DNA from: Lusitaniella coriacea LEGE 07157
GTDB lineage: Bacteria > Cyanobacteriota > Cyanobacteriia > Cyanobacteriales > Spirulinaceae
DNA length: 64,000 nucleotides
Assembly (NCBI RefSeq): GCF_015207425.1
Contig: NZ_JADEWZ010000001.1
Coordinates: forward strand, 124,001 to 188,000
Reading direction: 5' to 3'
Shown: in pieces, positions 36,921-44,493 of the stretch
Layout of the letters: each line of letters begins with the position of its first letter
Numbering within the stretch: position 1 is the first letter of the stretch
Notes under the pieces: generated by a model
Told to the model about the DNA's origin: nothing
Database searches by the model: none
Seen by the model: only the letters and a program-made list of their open reading frames with translations
Position numbers and translations under genes: made by a program

Positions 36921-37790
36921 CTATTCAGCCGGGGTCAATGAGGGCAAGCTACTTTCGCCTAAATAGTATTTCTCGATAATCTCGGTGGAGGTGTCGCACC
37001 ATTGAGCGACGATCGCGAGAGGAATGCCTTTGATAACCTGTTCGCTAATGAAGGTGTCGCGACAGTTGTAGGGAGTCGTGCCAGATTTGATGGGGTCAAC
37101 GATCGTATTCCAGGCGCGATTAGAGAAATTACCGTAGTTGATATCTTTGCCCCTTGGTGAGGGGAACACCCAATCAGAGGAAAGGGCATCAACGGGCTTT
37201 GTTTCCTCAAGCAGTGCCTTCAACTTGTCATTACAAGGAAATAGCCGCTTCTTGTTGTTTTTGCTGCCTGCGGTCTTAAATCGCTGGCTTCCATGTCGAT
37301 AAACGCTGCCATTGAAAACAATGGTTTCTTTGAGAATATCTCCCCAACTCAGCGCGATCGCTTCCCCCGGTCGGCAACCCGTGAGGAAAAGAAAACTAAC
37401 GAAAGGGTAGTAATAGCAGTAGGCGTGTCCCACAAAATTCTTGCCATTCCATCTCCCTCGATGTTCCTCAAAAGCTCGAAGCACCAACTCCTTCTCTTTG
37501 GTTGTAAAGGGATTTGGCTTCAATTCCTTTTCCCAATTGTGCTTGAATTCTTTCGCCATTTCCGCCCAAGGATTGGGGGGAATGACCTTGTTGTGGAGCA
37601 GCGCCCACTTGAATGCCGCGTTAATCTGCTGTAGGACGCGCTTGGTCATTGATTCGGTCGTGTTTTCAAAAGCCATTGCCGCATCTCTAGGCTGCTGTAA
37701 GGGGAGCCAATGCCCGCTCTCTCAATCAGGGGGGAGACTGAAGTCCTCATGTAGTGAATAGTGGTGGGCTTGAGAATCGCCGATTTGTAC
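36921..37790 (-). pseudogene. Tyrosine recombinase/integrase, frameshifted and N-terminally truncated
   Basis: The C-terminal 251 residues are open from 37676: TGCRPGEAIALSWGDI supplies the first catalytic Arg, KTAGSKNNKKR the Lys, YNCRDTFIS the second Arg, and EIIEKYYLG the Tyr; the usual box II His is not visible. Upstream, a shifted frame reads SAILKPTTIHYMRTSVSPL and LIERAGIGSPYSSLEMRQWL, an obvious SAM-like core-binding domain, and runs out at about 37645. The frameshift therefore lies between 37645 and 37675, near TTTTGAAAA. The arm-binding N-terminus is missing and the frame abuts a Cas12k fragment near 37790. Located next to tRNA-Gly, the usual target of such enzymes. Confidence 0.85.
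37134..37361. repeat. Direct repeat within recombinase (left copy)
   Basis: About 228 bp of the recombinase catalytic domain recur at 40570-40797 in the same orientation at roughly 93-95% identity with a single-base indel. The two copies bracket the Cas12k, integron-like and IS remnants. Confidence 0.9.
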
Positions 37791-37919
37791 TTGACAGAGT
37801 TGTTCGTCGCTTTTGAGCATTCCCAGCCAACGCACCTGTCCTTCGAGTTGGCGTTGTCGGCGTTGTTGGAGTTTGAGCCAAGATTTGTAGATGTATTCTA
37901 CAAGCGCGATCCTCGAATC
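37791..37919 (-). pseudogene. Cas12k fragment (type V-K CAST effector remnant)
   Basis: Translating the minus strand of this gap gives IALVEYIYKSWLKLQQRRQR followed by QLEGQVRWLGMLKSDEQL. From memory this matches the region around residues 90-130 of Cas12k proteins, where the Anabaena and Scytonema effectors read ALVDYVYKSW...RR..RQIEG..RWL..LKSD..L. Only about 40 codons survive, with no start, no catalytic region and no neighbouring tnsB, tnsC or tniQ. It is fused on one side to the broken IntI-type gene and on the other to the recombinase. Type V-K CASTs commonly insert next to tRNA genes, which fits the place. Confidence 0.8.
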
Positions 37920-37924
37920 AGCAG

Positions 37925-38391
37925 TTAATTTTGGGCAAAATCTACATCCTTAACTCGTAAACTCAACGCTTCCTCCAGCCTCAAACCACTACCATAGAGC
38001 AGTTGTACAACCAACAAATTAACGCCATTGAGATGTAGCATGACGGCGGACACTTCTTCTTTCGTTAAGACTGTCGGCAAACCCTTGGGACGCTTCGCTC
38101 GCATGAATGCAGAGATATTGCCTAACTCAACATGAAGAACCTCTCGATACAAAAATAGTAAAGCACTCAAGGCTTGGTTTTGAGTAGAAGCTGCAACTTG
38201 GCGATCGACGGCAAGATGGGTTAAGAAATCTTGAATTTCCTGCACTCCCATATCGCGTGGATGATTTTTGTTGTGGTAAAGCAGAATCGTTTAATCCAAT
38301 CGAGATAAGCTTGCTTGGTGCGGTAGGAATAATGCTTAAGGCGAAGGATCTCGCGAACCACATCCAGCAACTTTTTAGGGGGAGTAGTCAT
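37925..38391 (-). pseudogene. IntI-type integron integrase, frameshifted and truncated
   Basis: Starts with an ATG at 38389-38391: MTTPPKKLLDVVREILRLKH then [16 protein letters not shown], followed by a frameshift at about 38277-38295 into [20 protein letters not shown] and [20 protein letters not shown], then [14 protein letters not shown] and [22 protein letters not shown]. These segments track the N-terminal half of integron integrases such as IntI1 ([41 protein letters not shown]). A TAA then replaces the expected Gln codon (FAQN-stop), and the catalytic C-terminal half is gone, replaced by Cas12k sequence. It is divergent from the two genes at 38594 and 39104, the normal orientation of an integron integrase and its cassettes. 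Confidence 0.82.
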
Positions 38392-38417
38392 TGAGAAGCA
38401 AAAAATCCGGATATAAT
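38391..38417 (+). promoter_or_regulatory. Candidate promoter for the cassette-like genes
   Basis: TTGAGA (38391-38396) and TATAAT (38412-38417) are spaced by 15 bp, slightly short for a sigma-70 promoter. It starts at the IntI-type start codon and points to the SnoaL-like gene, where an integron cassette promoter would be. Confidence 0.35.
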
Positions 38418-38426
38418 ACTTATGGA

Positions 38427-38457
38427 GGTATTATACGGAAATTTCCTATATAATACC
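38427..38457. promoter_or_regulatory. Nested palindrome, operator-like
   Basis: GGTATTATA (38427-38435) pairs perfectly with TATAATACC (38449-38457), and the interior holds a second perfect palindrome GGAAATTTCC (38437-38446). ATAATAC at 38413-38419 adds a third half-site. Either an operator or a recombination site of the divergent IntI-type gene. Confidence 0.5.
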
Positions 38458-38593
38458 CTAAAAGAGGGATTAAACTGATTAAATTTAGGTAAAATGCCTG
38501 TAAGGGTGAATATCTTGAAAAAATCCGTCTAACTAAATATATAGTTATCCGACTGAGATCTCATTCTTTTACGCGTTGAACAGGGACGACAGA

Positions 38594-38959
38594 ATGACAC
38601 ACCCCCCCGACGAAACTATTCGGCATCTACGCGATGCCTACGCAGCTTTCAACAATCGCGATGCTGACGCCGTTCTGTCACTAATGACCTCGGACGTTGT
38701 ATGGCCTCGTGCGTTCAAGGGTGGCTTTGTCGAGGGACCGGACGCAATCCGGGCCTATTGGACGGAACAATGGGGCGAGATTGACGGGACCGTTGATCCC
38801 GTGTCGTTTGAAACCGACGAAACCGGACGGATTAACGTCACGGTTCATCAAGTCGTGCGAGACCTTGATGGCAACGTTCTAGCTGACAATCACGTTTGTC
38901 ATAGATTTACAATGGATCGCGACTTGATCGCGAAAATGGACCTCCCTGATGCACCATAG
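38594..38959 (+). CDS. SnoaL-like/NTF2-fold protein, cassette-like gene
   Basis: 121 residues from ATG 38594; the frame opens at a TTG 18 bp earlier, which coincides with the presumed cassette boundary. NTF2-like features: ETIRHLRDAYAAFNNRDADAVLSLMTSDVVWPRAFKGGFVEGPDAIRAYW, a polyketide-cyclase/isomerase-type helix-turn-strand pattern, followed by beta strands INVTVHQVVRDLDG and NHVCHRFTM. The fold often binds small hydrophobic ligands; function here is unknown. Base and codon use is GC-richer than the flanks and HIP1 is absent, which suggests transfer. It is followed by an attC-like inverted repeat. Confidence 0.82.
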   Translation: MTHPPDETIRHLRDAYAAFNNRDADAVLSLMTSDVVWPRAFKGGFVEGPDAIRAYWTEQWGEIDGTVDPVSFETDETGRINVTVHQVVRDLDGNVLADNHVCHRFTMDRDLIAKMDLPDAP

Positions 38960-38976
38960 CGTTGGTCCTTGGCGAA

Positions 38977-39080
38977 AACGCAACACGGCGGATACCATCG
39001 CATGCACCGGAGCCGGGCTTGCGAACGTTTTCTGATGGTTGACTTTACTCTCCCAGCCCGGTGATGCGGGACGTTATGCG
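38977..39080 (+). repeat. attC-like recombination site
   Basis: Downstream of the SnoaL-like gene the DNA is partly self-complementary: CCGGGCT (39013-39019) with AGCCCGG (39055-39061), flanked by CATGCACCGG and CCGGTGATGC, and it ends in GACGTTATGCG, close to the integron core GTTRRRY. Comparable cores are GTTGAAC at 38575 and GTTAGGC at 39889. The similarity to a canonical attC is moderate. Confidence 0.5.
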
Positions 39081-39103
39081 TTTATAAACTAGAGGACTGC
39101 CAC

Positions 39104-39880
39104 TTGATTAGAAGCAACGCAACAACTGAAAGACTTTTCAGAACCGCAGGCCTCTCGGTAGGTATGTCTATTCTTGAATTGGGATGTGGCCCCGGTGAGG
39201 TCACAGAACTTCTCAGCGAACTAGTTGGTCCAGCCGGTCGTGTGCTAGCCGTTGATCGTAGCGATGAGATGCTAGCTCGCGCTGAAACTAACCTCAAGAA
39301 GGCTGGAAAGAAGAACGTTCGCTTTGTCCGTGCAGATTTGAGCAATGCGCCTGAGTACTTAAATAACGTGGACCACCCTTCGTTCGATGCTGTGGCTGGT
39401 CGTCGAGTTCTAATGTACCTGGCTAGTCCTGATCGAGTACTCGCAGGTCTACTGCCCTGGTTACGAGAAGGCGGTTTGGTTGTTTTTGAAGAGGCTGACT
39501 CTACTATCTGCCCAGGGCACGTCGCGGCCATGCCTGCTCATGAACGAGGCGCATTCTTACTCGGCAAGTTGCTTAGCGAAGAAGGCGTTGACCAGTCTAT
39601 GGGGTTCCATCTTCCTGCCACATTATCAAATGCAGGACTTCGATTCGAGCGAATTTGGGCCGAAGCCGTCATAGATGGGCAGGGTGACCAATACACCCTT
39701 GGCGAGCTATTGCAGTTGCTTAAGCCCCGTTTTGAATCATCAGATGTTGCGACCATTTCCGAGATTGAATCCCTGCTTCCGCAGATCGAAATGGAGAGAG
39801 AACCCATAAACGTCTTTGTGAGTGGAATGCGGTTCTGCGCCAAGGCGAGAAAGGTCAATGAGTCGGGCGCCGACGCATAA
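39104..39880 (+). CDS. Class I SAM-dependent methyltransferase, cassette-like gene
   Basis: 258 residues from a TTG at 39104, accepted because AGAGGA lies 7 bp upstream and no ATG is available before the first motif. Rossmann methyltransferase motifs: MSILELGCGPGEVTELLSEL (motif I), GRVLAVDRSDEMLARAE (acid of motif II), VRFVRADLSN (motif III) and FDAVAGRRVLMYLASPDRVL. Resembles ubiquinone/menaquinone-type or small-molecule methyltransferases. Substrate unknown. GC-richer and HIP1-free like the gene before it. It ends in sequence ATAACGTGGGCGTTAGGC, which contains a GTTRRRY integron core. Confidence 0.87.
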   Translation: MIRSNATTERLFRTAGLSVGMSILELGCGPGEVTELLSELVGPAGRVLAVDRSDEMLARAETNLKKAGKKNVRFVRADLSNAPEYLNNVDHPSFDAVAGRRVLMYLASPDRVLAGLLPWLREGGLVVFEEADSTICPGHVAAMPAHERGAFLLGKLLSEEGVDQSMGFHLPATLSNAGLRFERIWAEAVIDGQGDQYTLGELLQLLKPRFESSDVATISEIESLLPQIEMEREPINVFVSGMRFCAKARKVNESGADA

Positions 39881-39959
39881 CGTGGGCGTTAGGCTTCGCT
39901 TTAAATCAAATTCTTCAGGCTCCGAGTATGAGTAATTAGTCGTCCCTGAAAAACTGAAA

Positions 39960-40569
39960 TTAAGCAGGAGCCTCAGAGGAGAAAAAGAATCGGAAAAGTT
40001 TGCGTAAATTGAAACCACAACCCGCCAAAAGCGCATTAATACGGTCGCCCTGTTGACCCTTAAGGTAATTGCGCTTCAGACAATGGTCTTGCTTCGCATG
40101 ACCAATCACGGGTTCAATGGCACTACGACGTTTGATGAGTTTCTTTTGAGTTCCTTTGAACTTCCTTGTCCCCGCAACACAAACCTCCACATCATCAGGA
40201 TGATAAACTTGACCGCGAAAGCCCTTGTCAACAAACACTTGTTTGGGGTGAATCTCGCTGAGCTGCTCCACTTGAGACAGTGCGGGGATGAGTGTTGCTC
40301 CATCGTAGGGATTGCCATGCACCGCATCAATTCCTACAATCCAATTACTCTTGTTTGTGCTGACCATCACCACCTTACAACCAAACTCGTAGCGCTTGTG
40401 AGATTTTCCTTTGGCGATGCATTCCACTTCTGGAGCATGGACGCTGTAGACTTTGGGTGAATCCTGCCGTTTTTGCTGATGAATGCGCTGGCTTCTCTCG
40501 AGTAAATCTTTTATGGCTGCTGGGGGTGAAGGCAGTTTTCTCTTCAGTTCGCGAATCACTCTTCCCAAG
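39960..40569 (-). pseudogene. IS5-type transposase, C-terminal part only
   Basis: Reading from about 40569 to the stop at 39960: RVIRELKRKLPSPPAAIKDL, SVHAPEVECIAKGKSHKRYEFGCKV, GNPYDGATL, VFVDKGFRGQVYH (DDE Asp), and KRRSAIEPVIGHAKQDHCLKRNYLKG with the family Glu in the Y/R-x2-I-E-P-V-IGHAK motif. This is the second half of an IS5-group (IS1182/ISL2-like) DDE transposase. The first half is missing; the frame runs straight into duplicated recombinase sequence at 40570, which produces an accidental fused N-terminus. It is not expected to be active. Confidence 0.85.
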
Positions 40570-40797
40570 GTAGTTGATATCTTTGCCCCTTGGTGAGGGG
40601 AACACCCAATCAGAGGAAAGGGCATCAACGGGCTTTATTTCCTCAAGAAGTGCTTTCAATGTGTCATTACAAGGAAAGCAGTCGCTTCTTATTGTTTTTG
40701 CTGCCTGCGGTCTTAAATCGCTGGCTTCCATGTCGGTAAACGCTGCCGTTGAAAATAATGGTTTCTTTGAGAATATCTCCCCAACTCAGCACGATCT
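40570..40797 (-). pseudogene. Second partial copy of the recombinase
   Basis: Matches 37134-37361, covering the segment from TTGCCCCTTGGTGAGGGG to CTCCCCAACTCAGC. A one-base insertion near 40679-40682 shifts the frame relative to the first copy. It lies between the truncated transposase and the VOC gene and marks the right edge of the disturbed region. Confidence 0.88.
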
Positions 40798-40843
40798 CTC
40801 GCTCAAACCCAATTTCCTACCAGATGAGGAAACGCTACAAACT

Positions 40844-41251
40844 TTAGCTAATCAAAACATCAGTCATTTGCTCTAGCTCGATCAAGTTGTTATCTGGATC
40901 GCGAAAACAAGTAGAAATAAAGCCTCGATCTGGATAATTGGTTGGCACATTTAGCATTTCCACGCCGTGAGTTTGGAGATAGGCGACTGCCTCTTCTACA
41001 TTACTGACCTGAAATGAGAGGACAACGCGGGCGCTGTGAGAATCATAGGTTAAAGATTCGTCCCTTGAAATAAAATCAGTGAGTTTTTCGCGGTTAAACA
41101 GGGTAATGCGAATGGAACCCGCGTCGAATTCCACATATTCATCCCGTTCATCTTCAAACTTTACGCTCAGGTTCAAAACATCTCGGTAAAATGCTTTGCA
41201 GGTTTGGAAGTTTTCAACGTTCAGCCGGGTGTAGACATATTGAAAATTCAT
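40844..41251 (-). CDS. VOC family (glyoxalase/bleomycin-resistance-like) protein
   Basis: 135 residues. A vicinal-oxygen-chelate fold with two beta-alpha-beta-beta-beta modules: FQYVYTRLNVENFQTCKAFYRDVLNL, EYVEFDAGSIRITLFNR, ARVVLSFQVSNVEEAVAYLQTHGVEM, and FISTCFRDPDNNLIELEQM, where the final Glu is a usual metal ligand. Substrate cannot be predicted; fosfomycin or bleomycin resistance should not be assumed. It lies 87 bp downstream of the cNMP-kinase on the same strand and may be read with it. Confidence 0.87.
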   Translation of the reverse strand: MNFQYVYTRLNVENFQTCKAFYRDVLNLSVKFEDERDEYVEFDAGSIRITLFNREKLTDFISRDESLTYDSHSARVVLSFQVSNVEEAVAYLQTHGVEMLNVPTNYPDRGFISTCFRDPDNNLIELEQMTDVLIS

Positions 41252-41338
41252 GAATAGACCTCTCTATTTGAAAAAAATGCGAACGCCCTCAACCGTTACC
41301 TGGGGAAGCGATCTCAAAAGAACTCTAGCTTAAAAGAG

Positions 41339-42739
41339 TCAGGTTTTATCTGGAATTGGCAAACAGACTATCAAACGGGTTTGTCCCGGATTAGAAGTCA
41401 GGGTCACTGTGCCTTGATGTCGATTTGTAACAATGCGATTGACTGCATCGAGTCCCAATCCAGATCCTTTTCCCATGTCTTTAGTGGTAAAAAATGGCTC
41501 AAAAATACGGCACTGAATCTCAGGGGGAATGCCACTTCCAGAATCGACGATCTCAACGCGAACGTAGTTTCTGTCCCGACAGGTGAGGATTTCAAGCACT
41601 CCTTTCTCATCCATCGCATCAATCGCATTATCAATGAGATTTGTCCAGACTTGATTGAGTTCGCTGCCGTAGGCAAGAATTTTAGGCAAGGTGCGATCGT
41701 ACTTGCGGCAGACTTTTATGCCGTGTTTGAGCTTATAGGAAAAGAGCTTAAGGGTGTCTTCGAGTCCGTCATGCACGTCTACAAACTGCTGCGCACCTCG
41801 ATCTAGATGGGAGTAAGACTTCATTGAGCCAACCAACTCGGCAATGCGATCGGCTCCCCGCAATCCATTGTTGAGCATCGACATCATATCGAAGGAAAGT
41901 GCTAACCAGCGAACACCCATGTCTCGCAACTCGGTGGAGTTGTCGCGCCAGCGCTCCGTGAGCCGCTCTAGGGCTGAAATTTCGGTTCCTGCCGCAGCTA
42001 AGGGTTCGGTGAGCTTCCAGGCATCGTTAACGCCATAATCTTCGAGCCAATCGAGCAGTTCGTCTTCGCGATCGCTCAAGGTCATGGCATCTACGGTCTG
42101 ATTCAAAATGGCATCGTAGCCGCGATCGCGCGTATCCTGCCAATCTTGGGTATGCTTCGGGTCGGGATTTTGCTGTCCGTAGGTCAGGTTCATTCGCTCT
42201 AGCTCGCGAATGGTGGGGACGACATCCCGCAAGGCTCGCACGAGAGCGGAGGCTGGGTTATTCAGTTCGTGGGCGAGTCCTGCTGAGAGAGTGCCTAAAG
42301 CCGCCATCTTTTCTCGACTGCGAATAAAAGATTCCAATCCGCGCGATCGCTGTTGGACGACCCGAAAAATACTGCGCTCAAAGCCCCGACATTCGTGCAA
42401 CAAGGTAAGAAAGTCGCAACAGTCGATTTGATAGAGACAGCAATCGGTTAGCGTTCGTATCGATACCAATACGGGAGCCTCCATCAGCACCGGAATTTCG
42501 CCAAAAAAAGCGGGTGCTTCGTGTTGTCCGATGGGCATTTCAACCCCTTCGCTCATGCGGGTGATGCTGACGCGTCCTTTGAGCAAGAGGAAGAAACCGT
42601 TCGGATCGTCTCCTTCTTCAACGATGGTCTTTCCCTCTGGAAGTTGGAGTTCCTTCGCGCGATCGCACGCCCACTCCAGTCTTGCTTGGGGAAGTTCCTG
42701 GAAGGGTTCTAGGGTTAATAGTCCTTCAATACATTTCAC
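41339..42739 (-). CDS. Histidine kinase with N-terminal cyclic-nucleotide-binding domain
   Basis: 466 residues from a GTG at 42737-42739. Residues about 8-125 form a cNMP-binding barrel (EGKTIVEEGDDPNGFFLLLKGRVSI; FFGEIPVL). The kinase core follows: GTLSAGLAHELNNPASALVRAL with the phospho-His near residue 157, then the N box LNQVWTNLIDNAIDAM, G1 VEIVDSGSGIP, and GSGLGLDAVNRIV. No membrane helix, so it is cytoplasmic. The gene starts 17 bp after the receiver/thioredoxin-reductase-like gene ends, indicating one transcript and a dedicated pair. Confidence 0.92.
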   Translation of the reverse strand: MKCIEGLLTLEPFQELPQARLEWACDRAKELQLPEGKTIVEEGDDPNGFFLLLKGRVSITRMSEGVEMPIGQHEAPAFFGEIPVLMEAPVLVSIRTLTDCCLYQIDCCDFLTLLHECRGFERSIFRVVQQRSRGLESFIRSREKMAALGTLSAGLAHELNNPASALVRALRDVVPTIRELERMNLTYGQQNPDPKHTQDWQDTRDRGYDAILNQTVDAMTLSDREDELLDWLEDYGVNDAWKLTEPLAAAGTEISALERLTERWRDNSTELRDMGVRWLALSFDMMSMLNNGLRGADRIAELVGSMKSYSHLDRGAQQFVDVHDGLEDTLKLFSYKLKHGIKVCRKYDRTLPKILAYGSELNQVWTNLIDNAIDAMDEKGVLEILTCRDRNYVRVEIVDSGSGIPPEIQCRIFEPFFTTKDMGKGSGLGLDAVNRIVTNRHQGTVTLTSNPGQTRLIVCLPIPDKT

Positions 42740-42756
42740 GATTGATTATCCTCAGA

Positions 42757-44403
42757 TCACAAATTACTGAGATAGCGGTGAACAAATTGCACGCAAATAC
42801 TCCCTTCTCCCACCCCCGATGCTACCCGCTTAACCGAGCCGTGGCGCACGTCACCCACAGCAAAAATTCCGGGAACGTTGGTTTCTAATAGATGGGCATC
42901 CCTCTCTAGCATCCAACCTTTGGAGTGTATATCTGACCCAGTGAGGATAAAGCCTCTGTCATCGCGCTCTACTAACCCATCCAGCCAATCTGTCCTGGGA
43001 ACTGCTCCAATAAAAATAAACAGGGACTTGGCTGGAAAGGTTTGCGCCTCATCCGTTTTGGAGTTTTTAATGACCAGTGATTCAAGGCGATCGTCACCTT
43101 GAGCTTCAATGACACTGGAGTGATTCCACACCTCAATATTATCCGTTTCATCAATCTGATCGATGAGGTATTGAGACATACTTTTGGTGAGGGACTCGCC
43201 TCGCACGAGCATCGTGACCTTGCTTGCAAAGCGGGAGAAATACATCGCAGCTTGCCCCGCCGAGTTAGCTCCCCCCACAACAAACACCTCTTCGCCCTCG
43301 CAAGCAATTGCCTCTGTCTGAGCGGCTCCGTAGTAGACCCCTGCCCCGGTAAAACGCTCGATCCCCGGAACTCTCAGCCGTCGCCACGCCACGCCTAAAG
43401 CCAAAATTACGGCATGACCCGTTAGTTCGCTGCCCTCTCGCAAAGTGACAATGCGATAGTCATTTTCCATGCGAATGCTAGTGGCTTCTTGGGGGGTGAG
43501 AATTTCAACCCCAAACCGTTTTGCCTGGGTGACCGCCCGCCGTGCCAAATCTCCCCCGCTGAGTCCCACCGGAAAGCCCAGATAGTTTTCAATGCGCGAA
43601 CTGGTTCCCGCTTGACCTCCGGGTGCTTCGCTTTCAATCATTACGGTGCGTAGCCCTTCTGATGCGCCGTAAACGGCTGCCGCCAATCCACTGGGGCCGC
43701 CTCCAATGATAATTAGATCGTAGAAGGGGTTGGTTGCTTGGGTTTGCAGCCCAATTTTTTCGGCAATTTGCAAATTAGTGGGTTTCGGTTGATGCTCGCC
43801 ATCGGCAAACAAAACGAGGGGCAGACAAGGCGTTTCGACTTTGGCTGAATCCAGTAACTTTTGCGCGTTGGCGTTTTGCTCGATATCCAGCCAGCGATAG
43901 GGAATCTGGTTGCGAGCCAGAAAGTCTTTGATGCGATGGGAATCGGCTGACCAGCGATCGCCCACGACCCGAATCCCCTGAAATTCGGGATGAAAATGGG
44001 CGTACCAATCGTTTACCAGATCGTCCAGGACGGGGTAGAGTTTTTCTTCGGGCGGGTCCCAAGGTTTGAGTAAATAGTAGTCTAGGCTAGCGACATTGAT
44101 GGCGCGAATGGCAGCATCGGTGTCAGCATAGGCAGTGAGCAGTACGCGCTTCGCTTCGGGAAAGATTTGGGTTGCTTGCTCTAGAAACTCTACTCCCATC
44201 ATCTGGGGCATCCTCTGATCCACCAGAAATAGAGCAACGGTATCATTGCGCAGGGTCAACTGTTGCACAACATCCATCGCAGCTTGTCCTGAATCGGCGC
44301 GAATAATGCGAAACTGTTTAGCGTACTGTTGTCGAAGGTCGCGCGCGATCGCGCTCAAAACTTCAGGATCGTCGTCAACGGTGAGAATTACGGGCTTATT
44401 CAT
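42757..44403 (-). CDS. Receiver domain fused to thioredoxin-reductase-like flavoprotein
   Basis: 548 residues. Residues 1-130 are a response-regulator receiver (ILTVDDDPEVL; FLVDQRMPQMMG with the phospho-Asp near 62; LLTAYAD; YYLLKPWDP). After a thioredoxin-fold-like linker (about 145-215), an FAD/NAD(P) module begins: LIIIGGGPSGLAAAVYGASEG (near 230), PGGQAGTSSRIENYLGFP, and AIACEGEEVFVVGGANSAGQAAMYFS (near 378). Thioredoxin reductases carry CxxC at the last place; here it is GANSAGQ, so the redox disulphide is absent. The C-terminal FAD motif GIFAVGDVRHGSVKRVASGVGEG is intact. Partner of the kinase downstream; output is unknown. Confidence 0.92.
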   Translation of the reverse strand: MNKPVILTVDDDPEVLSAIARDLRQQYAKQFRIIRADSGQAAMDVVQQLTLRNDTVALFLVDQRMPQMMGVEFLEQATQIFPEAKRVLLTAYADTDAAIRAINVASLDYYLLKPWDPPEEKLYPVLDDLVNDWYAHFHPEFQGIRVVGDRWSADSHRIKDFLARNQIPYRWLDIEQNANAQKLLDSAKVETPCLPLVLFADGEHQPKPTNLQIAEKIGLQTQATNPFYDLIIIGGGPSGLAAAVYGASEGLRTVMIESEAPGGQAGTSSRIENYLGFPVGLSGGDLARRAVTQAKRFGVEILTPQEATSIRMENDYRIVTLREGSELTGHAVILALGVAWRRLRVPGIERFTGAGVYYGAAQTEAIACEGEEVFVVGGANSAGQAAMYFSRFASKVTMLVRGESLTKSMSQYLIDQIDETDNIEVWNHSSVIEAQGDDRLESLVIKNSKTDEAQTFPAKSLFIFIGAVPRTDWLDGLVERDDRGFILTGSDIHSKGWMLERDAHLLETNVPGIFAVGDVRHGSVKRVASGVGEGSICVQFVHRYLSNL

Positions 44404-44493
44404 TGTATGAGTGGGCGAGGCGAGCTGAACTCTTAAACTCTAGTTTAGACAGTAACGAGCCACTTGGTATGTTACAGCCAGTTCTGTGTGGCG

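Noticed and set aside
39960-40628. Intact transposase with an unusual N-terminus
   Set aside because: The first ~20 residues come from antisense-frame recombinase DNA at 40570 onward; the real transposase part lacks its first half.
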